The translations under genes and the position numbers were made by a program. A stretch of DNA of 64,000 nt from Mixta hanseatica (GTDB lineage: Bacteria > Pseudomonadota > Gammaproteobacteria > Enterobacterales > Enterobacteriaceae), in NCBI RefSeq assembly GCF_023517775.1, contig NZ_CP082904.1, positions 3,162,001-3,226,000 on the forward strand, in the 5' to 3' direction. The notes under the pieces are model-generated. The model saw only the letters and a list, made by a program, of their open reading frames with translations. It had not been told where the DNA came from and ran no database searches. This document shows, one piece after another, positions 8,946 through 18,419 of the stretch; within the stretch, counting starts at the first letter, position 1, and every line of letters begins with the position of its first letter.

Positions 8946-10244
8946 TTAACGTTTTTTAGCGCCGCGCTCGGCTAACAGGGCGATCAGAAACAGCGCGCCG
9001 ATCAGGTCGAAAAATCCCATCGCCACAAACAACGGGCCGAAGCCGACGGTATCGGAAACGGCGCCGATCAGCAGGGAAAAGAGGAAGCTGGCGATCCAGG
9101 CGCAGGAGCCACGCATACCGTTGACCGTCGCCATCTGATTTTTATCGAACGATTCCACCACCAGCGCACTGAGCATGCAGGAGATCACCTGATGGCCGAA
9201 GCCGCCGACGGAGATCAACGCGATCGCCAGAAAAGGATCTTTAGTTACGGCAACCAGCGTCAACGAGAGCATCATAAAAGCGCCGGTGACGGAGCTGGCA
9301 ATCACTGAATTAATACGCCGGAAGCCGAACCATTTGCGATAAAGATGGGTAAGGTAGCCGCTGGCGACGCTGCCGATATCCGCCGCTAAAAAAGGCAGCC
9401 AGGCAAACAGCGCAATCTGTTTCAGATCCATGCCGCGTTCGCTGGCGAGATAGAGCGGTACCCAAAAGCTGAAGACCGCCCACGCCGGCTCGGCAAGAAA
9501 GGCCGGTATGGCGATACCGTAAAACTTTTTGTCACGGCAGAGCCGTCCCAGCGAGGTGAAAAACGGCAGTTTCGGCAGGTCCGGTTCCTTATCTTCACGA
9601 ATAAGATCCAGTTCCTGCTGGCTCAGATTAGGGTGCTGCTGCGGCGCATGGTAGAAGCGCCACCACAGCACCACCCAGGCTAAGCCCAGCGCGCCGGAAA
9701 AGAGAAAAGCGCCCTGCCAGCCCAGCGTCAGATGGGTAACGACGATAATCGGCGGGGCCAGCATCGCGCCGACAGAAAAGCCAACGCCAGCCCAACCGGC
9801 GGCGACGGGACGCTCTTTCTTCGGAAACCAGTCGGCGATAGCGCGGGCGTTAGCCGGCGTGGCAGCTGCTTCGGCGCCGCCCATAAAAAAGCGCAGCAGC
9901 GCCAGCTGCACCCAGCTTCCCGCTCCAGCGTGCAACATACAAACCAATGCCCAGATAATGGCGCAGATCATAAAGCCGGTTTTCAGGCCAATCACATCGA
10001 TCAGCCAGCCGCAAAGCGGCTGAAACAGGGTATAGGCGAGCTGAAACGCCGCGACGACCCACGAGTACTGTTCGGTGGTCATATTCAGGCTGACTTTCAG
10101 CTCAGGGGCCAGAATCCCCAGCGAATTGCGGGTGATATAGTTAATGGTGATGCCCAGCAGGAAGAGCGCCAGCATCCACCAGCGTAGCGATTTAAACTTA
10201 CGAGCGGAACGGGTTGCGACGGCCTGTTCGGTTTCAATACTCAT
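8946..10244 (-). CDS. MFS transporter, anion:cation symporter type
   Basis: A 432-residue membrane protein with about 12 hydrophobic segments of the major facilitator superfamily. The N-terminal GITINYITRNSLGILAPEL and the GGAEAAATPANARAIADWFPKKERPVAAGWAGVGFSVG segment are typical of the ACS subfamily (hexuronate/ExuT-like). The ATG at 10242-10244 has GGAG seven bases upstream. It precedes the GH31 gene by 14 bases, so it most likely imports that enzyme's glycoside. The divergent LacI-type gene is the likely local repressor. Confidence 0.88.
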   Translation of the reverse strand: MSIETEQAVATRSARKFKSLRWWMLALFLLGITINYITRNSLGILAPELKVSLNMTTEQYSWVVAAFQLAYTLFQPLCGWLIDVIGLKTGFMICAIIWALVCMLHAGAGSWVQLALLRFFMGGAEAAATPANARAIADWFPKKERPVAAGWAGVGFSVGAMLAPPIIVVTHLTLGWQGAFLFSGALGLAWVVLWWRFYHAPQQHPNLSQQELDLIREDKEPDLPKLPFFTSLGRLCRDKKFYGIAIPAFLAEPAWAVFSFWVPLYLASERGMDLKQIALFAWLPFLAADIGSVASGYLTHLYRKWFGFRRINSVIASSVTGAFMMLSLTLVAVTKDPFLAIALISVGGFGHQVISCMLSALVVESFDKNQMATVNGMRGSCAWIASFLFSLLIGAVSDTVGFGPLFVAMGFFDLIGALFLIALLAERGAKKR

Positions 10245-10602
10245 CTGTTTTCTCCAGCAACGCCTGTTATGCAGCTTGCCCGCAGGCGTTTCAGTTGTGG
10301 TATCGAAGGCTACAACAGCGGGGTAATGCGACGGCTTTCACAGAACGATCGCATGCTTCGCTTAACCCTATGATTATCAGTTGCTTTTTATGGCAAGCCG
10401 CCAGCATAGTGACCAGCTGCGCCTGCTCAATGGGACTACCATTGCAGACTAACCAGCCGCTTGACGGGGCGAAACTGCGTTTTTTGCAAAAATTTTCATC
10501 AGTAAGCGAAATTGTGCGCAGGAGTGGCTGCTCCGCTGGAACAGGCGGCTATTCGCCTGCTATGAAAAAATTTTCATCGCCTGATTTGAAGGGGATCACA
10601 AA
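10245..10602. promoter_or_regulatory. Divergent control region, MFS-GH31 operon versus LacI-type gene
   Basis: This 358-base spacer holds both divergent promoters. The 13-mer AAAAATTTTCATC occurs twice in the same orientation, at 10488-10500 and 10566-10578. The second copy is part of an imperfect palindrome with TGAAAA and TTTTCA arms (10563-10576). They are candidate operators for the adjacent LacI-family regulator. No small gene is credible here. Confidence 0.5.
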
Positions 10603-11691
10603 ATGAATGGAAAGTTAAAAATCAGCCTGATCGCCCAGCAAACCGGGCTGTCGATCAGCACCGTTTCACGCGTGCTGGCAGGGAAAGCCAATACCAGCGA
10701 TGCCGCTCGTCAAGCCGTAATGGCCTGCGCGCGGCAGCACGGCATTTTGCAGGATCTCTCGCAGGGCAGGCTGATGCTGAACAGTCTGATGATCTTTGCT
10801 CCGCCGCGCGCGTTTTCCGTGCGTACCGACATTTTTTATTACAAGGTTATCCAGAGCGTCATTGAAGCGCTCAGGCCGTATGAAGTGCGCATCAGCTCGT
10901 GTGGGCTGGAGGAAGAGAGAAGCAATAGCGCGCTATTTGTCGAAAAGATGAATCATCTGCAGACGCAGGCCGCGCTGATTATCGGCATTGACGATCCGCA
11001 TATTCATGCGCTGGCGGCAGATCTGAATAAACCCTGCGTATTAATCAACTGCAGCGATCGCGAGATGCGCCTCGACAGCGTTTCCCCCGACCACCAGCTG
11101 ATCGGGGAATTTTCCGCCAACTATCTGTTCCAGCAGGGGCATCGCGATATCCTTAATTTGCAGTGCCTGCGGCGCGCTACCATGGAGCTGCGTCTGGCAG
11201 GCATCCGCCAGGCCTGGATGCGACAAAATCTCACCTTTGACGCCAGCCAGCATTTGGTTACCACGGCCGGTTTCGGCGCAGAAGAGGCGGAGCTGGCCGT
11301 TACCAGCTGGCTCAGCGCTCTGTCCGAGGGCAGCCGCAGGCCGAGCGCCATTCTCGCCGGCGGCGATTTTATGGCGATGGGCGCAGTGGCGGCGATAAAA
11401 AAACGCGGTCTGTCTGTGCCTGGCGATATTTCTGTGATGAGCATCGACAGCTCCAATCTGGCGGAAATTCATGATGTGCCTTTAACCTCGGTGCAGGTGC
11501 CGCGCGATGAACTGGGTTTCGAAGCGATTCAACTGTTGCAGCGACGACTGCTGCGCCCCGCTGCCCCAGCATGCAATTTGCTGCTTCAGGGAAGGCTGGC
11601 GGTACGGGAATCGGTGCGGCGCTTTAATGCGCACAAGATGAAACCGGCGCTAAGCACTCATCATCCGCAGCTGTATGACGAGGGTACATAA
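10603..11691 (+). CDS. LacI-family transcriptional regulator
   Basis: A 362-residue repressor-type protein. Residues 4-50 form a LacI helix-turn-helix with hinge helix (ISLIAQQTGLSISTVSRVLAGKANTSDAARQAV). The remainder is a periplasmic-binding-protein-like sugar-sensing domain (VMSIDSSNLAEIHDVPLTSVQVPRDELG near the end). The ATG follows AGGGG by eight bases. It is divergent from the transporter-GH31 operon, which it very likely controls in response to the imported sugar. The inducer is unknown. Confidence 0.88.
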   Translation: MNGKLKISLIAQQTGLSISTVSRVLAGKANTSDAARQAVMACARQHGILQDLSQGRLMLNSLMIFAPPRAFSVRTDIFYYKVIQSVIEALRPYEVRISSCGLEEERSNSALFVEKMNHLQTQAALIIGIDDPHIHALAADLNKPCVLINCSDREMRLDSVSPDHQLIGEFSANYLFQQGHRDILNLQCLRRATMELRLAGIRQAWMRQNLTFDASQHLVTTAGFGAEEAELAVTSWLSALSEGSRRPSAILAGGDFMAMGAVAAIKKRGLSVPGDISVMSIDSSNLAEIHDVPLTSVQVPRDELGFEAIQLLQRRLLRPAAPACNLLLQGRLAVRESVRRFNAHKMKPALSTHHPQLYDEGT

Positions 11692-11811
11692 CATTAAATT
11701 TTTTAATAAATAAACAATCCAGACGTAAACAAGATCCGGTTCATATCTGAGCTACACTTAGCCCGATACGCTTTCATCAATAAGGGTTATTGCAGCCTAA
11801 GGAGAGCCATA

Positions 11812-12840
11812 ATGTTTCGTCAACCCGTCAGTTCAGTTATCCCACCCTATATCCTGCGCAAAATTATCGATAACGGATCGGGACATCAGCAAGATTACGC
11901 GCGCCGCACGTTAAATCATGTCCAGCATTTAATGGCGCATAACTGGCAGAAGCCGACAGCGCCGAAAAACGCCGTAGGCGGTCATGTCGATCGTGAAATT
12001 TATGATGCGCAAAATACGGAAAGCCTGCCCGGCACGCTGGTACGTAAAGAGGGTCAGCCTGGCAATAATGATGTTGCCGCCACCGAAGCCTGGGACTATT
12101 TGGGCGTAACCTATGATTTCTTCTGGCAGGCTTATCAGCGTAACTCGCTGGATAACCAGGGGTTAACGCTGATGGGGACGGTCCACTATGGTAAGGAGTA
12201 TCAAAACGCCTTCTGGAATGGTCAACAGATGGTGTTTGGCGACGGCGACGGCGAAATTTTTAACCGCTTTACTATCGCCATTGATGTGGTGGCGCATGAG
12301 CTGGCGCACGGCGTAACGGAAACAGAAGCGGGCCTGATCTATTTTGAACAGGCGGGCGCGCTTAATGAATCAATCTCTGACGTGTTTGGATCGCTGGTTA
12401 AGCAGTTCCATCACAAGCAGACGGCGGATCAGGCCGACTGGCTTATCGGCGAGGGCCTGCTGGCGGAAGGAATCAACGGACGCGGACTGCGTTCTATGTC
12501 CGCACCGGGCACCGCCTATGACGACCCGATGCTGGGCAAAGATCCGCAGCCAGGCCATATGCGCGATTATATTCAAACTCGCGAAGATAACGGCGGCGTT
12601 CATCTTAATTCGGGCATCCCTAACCGCGCCTTTTACCTGGCGGCGAAAGCGCTGGGCGGCTACGCCTGGGAGCTGGCGGGACGCGCCTGGTATGATACCG
12701 TTTGCGATAAAGAGCTGCCGCAGGATGCTGATTTTGCCACCTTCGCGCAGTTTACAATTCGCCACGCGCAAAATCGTTTTAACGAAACCACAGCGCAAGC
12801 AATTGAGAATGCGTGGAAAGAAACGGGCGTTTTATCATGA
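11812..12840 (+). CDS. Protealysin-like M4 metalloprotease
   Basis: A 342-residue thermolysin-family zinc protease. The N-terminal segment with IPPYILRKI is the short propeptide typical of protealysins. The zinc site HELAH lies near residue 164, the third ligand is the Glu of GALNESISDVFG, and the catalytic His region HLNSGIPNRAFY follows. No signal peptide is present, as is usual for protealysins. The stop codon overlaps the ATG of the downstream inhibitor gene (ATGA), implying coupled translation. In Serratia this protease is linked to invasion and cleavage of host actin; that role here is only an inference. Confidence 0.92.
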   Translation: MFRQPVSSVIPPYILRKIIDNGSGHQQDYARRTLNHVQHLMAHNWQKPTAPKNAVGGHVDREIYDAQNTESLPGTLVRKEGQPGNNDVAATEAWDYLGVTYDFFWQAYQRNSLDNQGLTLMGTVHYGKEYQNAFWNGQQMVFGDGDGEIFNRFTIAIDVVAHELAHGVTETEAGLIYFEQAGALNESISDVFGSLVKQFHHKQTADQADWLIGEGLLAEGINGRGLRSMSAPGTAYDDPMLGKDPQPGHMRDYIQTREDNGGVHLNSGIPNRAFYLAAKALGGYAWELAGRAWYDTVCDKELPQDADFATFAQFTIRHAQNRFNETTAQAIENAWKETGVLS

Positions 12841-13169
12841 AAGAGTTACCGGAACTGACCGACGACGCCGTGATCGATCTGGCGCGCGAAGGCGGTTTTG
12901 CTTATATCCCGAAACTGGCCGGTCAGCGGCGTATTGCGCTGGCGCAACTGCCTAATCCGCAGAAAGAGCGCGTCTGTGAAATTTTGCGTCACTCTCTGCC
13001 GCTGGGCGAGCCGGCCGATAAGCCACAACAGGCCGGACGTGGCGATCAATACTATTACCGTATCCAGATTAGCTACGCTACGCAGCAGCATTCGGGCGAT
13101 ATAGTGATTGTGATCCCTGACAGTCTGGCGCCGCCGGAACTTAAGGCGCTGTGGAAAGAAGGCGAATAG
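12837..13169 (+). CDS. Emfourin, proteinaceous inhibitor of protealysin
   Basis: A 110-residue protein starting at the ATG that overlaps the protease stop by four bases; a longer reading from 12813 lies inside the protease gene and is not credible. The sequence (MKELPELTDDAVIDLAREGG, then a Tyr-rich middle and IVIVIPDSLAPPELKALWK) resembles emfourin-type M4 protease inhibitors known as operon partners of protealysins. It has no signal peptide and probably holds the protease inactive inside the cell. The operon ends in the terminator at 13180-13199. Confidence 0.82.
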   Translation: MKELPELTDDAVIDLAREGGFAYIPKLAGQRRIALAQLPNPQKERVCEILRHSLPLGEPADKPQQAGRGDQYYYRIQISYATQQHSGDIVIVIPDSLAPPELKALWKEGE

Positions 13170-13179
13170 CGCGATAAAA

Positions 13180-13199
13180 AAGGCCCCTTGCGGGGCCTT
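13180..13199. terminator. Bidirectional terminator between emfourin and gcd
   Basis: AAGGCCCC pairs with GGGGCCTT around a TTGC loop. On the plus strand GTTATTATTT follows; on the minus strand TTTTTTAT follows. It can end both the protealysin-emfourin transcript and the convergent gcd transcript. Confidence 0.85.
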
Positions 13200-13203
13200 G
13201 TTA

Positions 13204-15654
13204 TTATTTCTTCTCTGCCTGGTCATCCAGCGCATAGGCAATCACATAATCGCCGCGATCCGGCGACTGACGCGCGCCGCCTGCGGAAATCAGGATGTAC
13301 TGTTTGCCGGTGGTCGGTGAGACATAGCTCATCGGGCCGCCCTGGCTGCCAACCGGCAGACGAGCTTTCCACACTTCTTTGCCGGTGGAGCTGTCGAAAG
13401 CGCGCAGATAGTAATCCTGCGTACCGGCGATAAACACTAAACCACCCTGCGTTGCCAGCGTACCGCCCAGCGTCGGCATGCCAATCGGCATCTGCATGCG
13501 CATTTTGATACCAAAGGGGCCGGTATCCTGCACGGTGCCTACCGGAACCTGCCAGACGATTTTCTGCGTTTTCAGATCAATCGCCGAGAGCGTGCCGAAC
13601 GGCGGCGCCTGACAAGGAATGCCCAGCGGCGACATAAAGCGGTTTTTATTAACCGCATACGGCGTGCCTTTCAGCGGTACGGCGCCCATACCAGTATTGA
13701 TCGCTTCGCCGCCGTTACTGCCGCGAGAAATCTTGTCGGTATTGGCCGGGATCATCTGCACCCACAGACCCAGACGCATATCATTCACAAAGATATAATG
13801 ATTGTTCGGATCGGTTGAGAGGCTGCCCCAGTTCATGCCGCCCAGCGATCCCGGGAAGCTCAGGGATTTATCGGTGCCCGGTACGGTGAACAAACCGTCA
13901 TAGCGCATTGATTTAAAGGCGATACGGCATACCAGCTGATCGAACGGCGTAGCGCCCCACATATCGGACTCTTTTAGCGTTTGCGCGCCAATTTGCGGCA
14001 TACCGGTAGAGTGCGGCTGCGTTTTGGTGTACTGCTCGTTCGGGATGTTGCCCTGCTTCATCGGCAGCTCTTCGACTTTCGTCAGCGGCTTGCCAGTCAG
14101 GCGATCCAGCACAAAAATCTGTCCAGCCTTGGTGCCAAACACTACCGCCGGCTTAGTGCTGCCATCCTTCTGCGGGAAGTCCACCAGGCTCGGCTGCATC
14201 GGAATATCAAAATCCCACAGATCGTTATGTACCGTCTGGTAAACCCACTTCTCTTTACCGGTGGTGGCATCCAGCGCCAGAATCGACGCGCCATATTTAT
14301 GATCCAACGGCGTGCGGTTGGCGCCCCACAGGTCAACGGAAGAGCTGCCCATCGGAATAAATACGGTATTGGTTGCGGCATCCCAGGACATCGGCGCTCA
14401 GGAGTTTGGCGTGCTGCGGGCATAGGACTGATCCGGCTGCAGCGGCGCGTTCGGCTGCTCATTGCCTGGATCGAACGCCCAGCGCATCTGGCCGGTCACC
14501 ACATCAAAACCGCGCAGTACGCCGCCCGGCATATCAGTCTGTACGTTATCTGCCACGCGGCCGCCAACGACGACGGTGGTGCCCGCCAGGGTTGGCGCAG
14601 AGGTCAGCTGATATTTAGGATCTTGCGCATCGCCAAGACCGGCTTTCAGATCAACGCTGCCGTTGTTGCCAAACTGCTGGCACAGTTCGCCGTTATCAGC
14701 GTTGATAGCGATCAGACGCGCATCGATGGTGTTCATCAGAATACGACGCTGACAGCTATCGCCCGCCGACAGCGTAGCCGGTGTAACCGGCGTGGAGCCC
14801 GGCAGGGTTGGCTGAGGCAGCGGCTTAGTCACGTCAAAGTAAGCCAGCCCGCGACAACGGTTCCAGACTTCGGCCTGGGCGTTCACCTCATGCTTCCAGA
14901 TCTGCTTGCCGCTATCGGCATCGACTGCAATCACGTTATTGTGCGGCGTACACATATAAAGACGGTTGCCAACCTGCAGCGGCGTTTGCTGATCTTCTGC
15001 GCCGTTACCGGTCGGGCTGTCCGGTATATCGCCGGTATGGAAGGTCCAGGCGACCTTCAGATCTTTAATGTTATCGCGAGTAATTTGATCGAGCGCGACA
15101 AAGCGGCTGCCACCGGGCGTATTGCCGTAGTTATCCCAGTCTTTCTGCGCGTTCGCCTTGTCTACCGGCACCAGCGGCAGCTGTTGGCCTTCAAAGGCCA
15201 CTGTCGGATGCGGCTGGAACATCTGCACCAGCGTTGCCAGCATCGCAACGATCAGCACCGCGCTGGCGCCATAAGCGGCTTTTGCGGCGGCGGGCTTCTG
15301 CTCTTGTTTACGCAGCGCCGGTAAGGTCAGCAGTGCGAGGATCATAAAGCCGGTAGGCACCATCAGGCGCGAAACCAGCGGCCAAAAATCAAAGCCGCCA
15401 TCAATCGGCGCCCAAATCAGCGAGCCGATAAAGACCAGTGCGAACAGCAGCACCGCCGACGTTTTGCGGCGGAAAAACTGAATCGCGGACAGAATGGTAA
15501 CTATCCCAGCCAGCAGGAAGTACCAGCTACCGCCAAGCATGGCGAGCTTGCCGCCGCCAATAGCAAAAAACAGGCCGGTAGCAAGCAGTACCAGACCCAG
15601 CAATATGCACCATATACCCAGTCCTTTCGAAGACCGGGCGGTTGTTTGAACCAT
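13204..15654 (-). pseudogene. gcd: Membrane quinoprotein glucose dehydrogenase, interrupted by TGA
   Basis: The frame encodes a PQQ-dependent glucose dehydrogenase of about 816 codons: five N-terminal membrane helices, then a periplasmic eight-bladed propeller that oxidises glucose to gluconate and passes electrons to ubiquinone. One TGA at 14398-14400 splits it after ...RSTPNS; the frame resumes with APMSWDAATN. Homologues have NSWAP there, so Trp (TGG) has become stop by one base. The first part would have about 418 residues and lack half the propeller; the second has an ATG at 14391 but no clear ribosome-binding site. The start at 15652-15654 has AGGAGAG upstream. Loss of function, readthrough or a sequencing error are all possible. 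Confidence 0.88.
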
Positions 15655-16012
15655 AGTAAAACTCTCCTGGTGAAACCAAGGCTCGCAATAACGTGTAAGT
15701 CGTCCGCCCGGCATGCGGGCTGGCGCTGCGCTTTATTAACCAGCCATAACAATCAGTTAACCTGACACGGGGATGATTCCCATTGTTGGCGTGCTGCCTT
15801 TGCCGTCAGCGTTCGCCGTACGACTAAAAACAAGGTAGACCAACGGCGCAGATTGTACCAATCGGTACGTAATGAAAGAAACAAAAATTTAACAATGATG
15901 AGAAATTCGCACTTTTACTGAAAAAAGGGAAAAAAGCGGGGACGGGAACAGAGGGATAGCGCTTCTGCCAAATAAAGAGCAGAAGCGTCTGAATGCCAGC
16001 TGCTCTACTGAC
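15655..16012. other. Spacer between gcd and yfgJ
   Basis: No gene is credible in these 358 bases. Two hairpins are visible: GCCCG/CGGGC at 15706-15720 in the gcd leader, and a 9-bp stem CGCTTCTGC/GCAGAAGCG at 15960-15987 just past the yfgJ stop. The second may end the yfgJ transcript but has no T-run. The gcd promoter must lie here. Confidence 0.4.
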
Positions 16013-16234
16013 TTACTGCTTTACCGGAACAAACTCGACCCGCATTTTCGAAATTAGTCCATGCCCGTGCGGGCAGAAATAGTCGGTCGCCCCACAGGCT
16101 TTTAACACCTGTAATGGCTGATGGCACTCGGGACATTGCGGCTGACGTGCATAATGCGCATCACATTGCTGACAGGAAAAATCATGGTCGGTTAACGTTA
16201 GCGGTGACTTACATCTCTCACAAAGCTGGCTCAT
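16013..16234 (-). CDS. yfgJ: Zinc-ribbon protein YfgJ
   Basis: A 73-residue protein with four pairs of Cys or Cys/His: CERC, CQQC, CPEC and a late CGATDYFCPHGH, consistent with tandem zinc ribbons. It matches the small YfgJ family, which in E. coli lies between xseA and der. Its function is not established. Here it is separated from xseA by more than 12 kb of accessory genes, but still precedes der on the same strand. Confidence 0.85.
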   Translation of the reverse strand: MSQLCERCKSPLTLTDHDFSCQQCDAHYARQPQCPECHQPLQVLKACGATDYFCPHGHGLISKMRVEFVPVKQ

Positions 16235-16534
16235 AACTACACCTTATTAATAAATATAAGCTAAGCATCATATTGTTGTGGCCGCGCGCAAGGCGGCACA
16301 ACCCTGACGCTATCATAATCTTTTTTATTTTTCCCTGCATAACGCGGTTGCCTGCTGCATAAACTCTTTTTATATCAACCTGTAATGTTTGATGTCTGCC
16401 AGACTGAATTATATTCACTGATTTATTGCTAAAACAGTTATAGAAAAACAGCAGCGGAAATTAGTTAATTAATACGGTATCTGACGATACCAAAGCAAAA
16501 GCTTAATTAATTATTTTATTAAAGGATCAATCAA
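16235..16534. promoter_or_regulatory. AT-rich control region of the small-peptide gene
   Basis: The last 80 bases before the small-peptide gene are strongly AT-rich. They hold a 16-bp inverted repeat GGTATC-TGAC-GATACC (16476-16491), flanked by two TTAATTAA palindromes (16465-16472 and 16503-16510). This could be an operator embedded in the promoter. The rest of the spacer shows the yfgJ upstream region and no further gene. Confidence 0.45.
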
Positions 16535-16717
16535 ATGAAATACTTAAACCGCGAACAAATAAAACAGATCTCAGGTGCTGGGCAGGCTGATGGATATTGG
16601 GAAAACGATAACTGGAACGATAATGAGCATAGCGACTGGGCTAATAAGTGGCATGAAGCAGGACGCGATGCCTGGAATAAAAGAGGTAACAGAGATTATC
16701 CGTGGCGCAGGTCGTAA
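16535..16717 (+). CDS. Small Trp-rich peptide with microcin-like leader
   Basis: A 60-residue open frame with a good ribosome-binding site (AAAGGATC eight or so bases before ATG). The N-terminus MKYLNREQIKQISGAG resembles the double-glycine-type leaders of class II microcins and related bacteriocins (hydrophobic spacing, then SGAG in place of GG). The predicted core of about 43 residues has six Trp, many Asn/Asp in its first half and Arg/Lys in its second. No peptidase-exporter, modification or immunity gene is next to it, so export would rely on genes elsewhere. It is not a family I can name; a non-bacteriocin secreted peptide is possible. Confidence 0.6.
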   Translation: MKYLNREQIKQISGAGQADGYWENDNWNDNEHSDWANKWHEAGRDAWNKRGNRDYPWRRS

Positions 16718-16727
16718 ACCATAACAA

Positions 16728-16749
16728 AGGGGCTGCATCGGCAGCCCCT
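16728..16749. terminator. Bidirectional terminator between the small-peptide gene and der
   Basis: AGGGGCTGC pairs with GCAGCCCCT around ATCG. The minus strand continues TTTGTTAT, so it ends der; the plus strand, which would end the small-peptide gene, has only a weak T-tract. Confidence 0.75.
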
Positions 16750-16755
16750 GAACAA

Positions 16756-18249
16756 TTAACGCTTATTCTTTTTCAAATGTGACAGCAGACGCTTACGCTT
16801 ACGCTGCTGATTTGGCGTCAGCAGGTTACGTTTGCCGGCGAAGGGGTTATCGCCCTCTTTAAACTGAATACGGATCGGCGTACCCATGACGTTCAACGAA
16901 CGGCGGAAATAGTTCATCAGGTAACGCTTATAAGAGTCAGGCAAATCCTTCACCTGGTTACCATGAATCACCACGATCGGCGGGTTATAACCGCCGGCGT
17001 GGGCATATTTCAGCTTAACGCGACGTCCACGCACCAGCGGCGGCTGATGATCTTCAGACGCCATATTCATAATACGCGTTAGCATAGAGGTGCCAACACG
17101 GCGCGTAGAGCAATCGTAGGCTTCAGTGATCGACTCAAACAAATTGCCAACGCCGCTGCCGTGCAGCGCAGAGATAAAGTGAACACGGGCGAAATCAATA
17201 AAGCCCAGACGGAAATCGAGCGTCTCTTTCACTTCGTCTTTCACTTCCTGCGACAGGCCATCCCACTTGTTAACCACAATCACAAGTGAGCGCCCACTAT
17301 TCAAAATAAAGCCGAGCAGCGAGAGATCCTGGTCGGAAATACCCTGTCGGGCATCAATAACCAACAGGACCACGTTCGCGTCTTCAATCGCCTGCAGCGT
17401 TTTGATCACCGAGAATTTTTCTACCGTATCGGTGACCTTGCCGCGCTTACGCACGCCCGCAGTATCGATCAGGATATATTCGCGGTCGTCACGCTCCATA
17501 GGAATATAGATGCTGTCACGCGTGGTTCCCGGCATGTCATACACCACCACGCGATCTTCGCCAAGGATGCGGTTAGTAAGTGTTGACTTACCTACGTTAG
17601 GACGTCCTACAATCGCAATCTTGATCGGCAGGCCCGTAGGGTCGAACTCTTCTTCCTCTTCTGCGTCTGCATCTTCACCGCTCTCTTTGGCTGCTAACTC
17701 TGCCCAGTAGGCCTCGTTCTCTTCCTCTTCGGTCAGCGGCTCCGCCGGTGCGATCTGGTCCATCCACGGCAGCAGCGCCGTTTCCAGCAGAGAAGTCACG
17801 CCACGTCCGTGCGATGCGGCGATAGAGTGGATCTCGCCGAGGCCCAGCGCATAAAAGTCGACGACGGCGCTGTCGGCATCCAGACCATCCGTTTTATTGG
17901 CGACCAGGAACGTCGCCTTTTCGCGCGAGCGCAGATGCTTGGCAATAGCCTGATCGGCTGGCATCAGGCCAGCACGGGCGTCCACCATGAACAGCACCAC
18001 GTCCGCTTCTTCAATCGCTAACAGCGACTGTTCCGCCATCCGGGTTTCCACGCCGTCTTCGGTACCGTCAATACCACCGGTATCGATGACGATGAACTCA
18101 CGTCCTTCCACCTCGGCGCGCCCGTATTTACGATCGCGCGTCAGACCGGGGAAATCTGCCACCAGCGCATCGCGGGTGCGCGTTAAACGGTTAAACAGGG
18201 TGGATTTGCCCACGTTAGGACGCCCAACCAGCGCGACCACAGGTATCAT
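16756..18249 (-). CDS. der: Ribosome-biogenesis GTPase Der
   Basis: A 497-residue protein with two tandem GTPase domains, each with a full P-loop ([14 protein letters not shown] near residue 8 and [14 protein letters not shown] near 210), G2/G3 (DTGG, DTAG) and NKxD motifs (NKTDG, NKWDG). They are joined by an acidic linker rich in Glu and followed by a KH-like domain with a basic tail. It assists late 50S subunit assembly. It lies downstream of bamB, with a terminator-like hairpin between them. Confidence 0.98.
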   Translation of the reverse strand: MIPVVALVGRPNVGKSTLFNRLTRTRDALVADFPGLTRDRKYGRAEVEGREFIVIDTGGIDGTEDGVETRMAEQSLLAIEEADVVLFMVDARAGLMPADQAIAKHLRSREKATFLVANKTDGLDADSAVVDFYALGLGEIHSIAASHGRGVTSLLETALLPWMDQIAPAEPLTEEEENEAYWAELAAKESGEDADAEEEEEFDPTGLPIKIAIVGRPNVGKSTLTNRILGEDRVVVYDMPGTTRDSIYIPMERDDREYILIDTAGVRKRGKVTDTVEKFSVIKTLQAIEDANVVLLVIDARQGISDQDLSLLGFILNSGRSLVIVVNKWDGLSQEVKDEVKETLDFRLGFIDFARVHFISALHGSGVGNLFESITEAYDCSTRRVGTSMLTRIMNMASEDHQPPLVRGRRVKLKYAHAGGYNPPIVVIHGNQVKDLPDSYKRYLMNYFRRSLNVMGTPIRIQFKEGDNPFAGKRNLLTPNQQRKRKRLLSHLKKNKR

Positions 18250-18365
18250 AAATAAAGCCTCATTACGAAACGAAAAATCAGAAGCCTGAACAGGTTAGTA
18301 TATACGGTCACAGCCGCCCCGATCAGGCTGAAGGCGCTAAGGATAACACGCCGTCAAAAAAACGA

Positions 18366-18392
18366 AACGGCCCCTGTAAGCCAGGGGCCGTT
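18366..18392 (-). terminator. Terminator after bamB
   Basis: AACGGCCCCT pairs perfectly with AGGGGCCGTT across a 7-base loop; on the minus strand TTTCGTTTTTTT follows. It would end the hisS-yfgM-bamB transcript, implying separate or read-through transcription of der. Confidence 0.8.
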
Positions 18393-18419
18393 AAGCAGCA
18401 TTACGTTCGCCGCCAGGGG

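Noticed and set aside
14398..14400. TGA in gcd as a selenocysteine codon
   Set aside because: Homologues have Trp, not Cys or Sec, at this place, and no SECIS-like hairpin is apparent directly downstream.
13981..15324. A 447-codon open frame on the plus strand
   Set aside because: It lies antisense to gcd, has no ribosome-binding site or domain signal, and its length follows from the codon bias of the opposite strand.
16218..16418. A 66-codon minus-strand frame upstream of yfgJ, considered as an immunity gene for the small peptide
   Set aside because: It overlaps the yfgJ start, has no membrane helix typical of immunity proteins and no good translation start.
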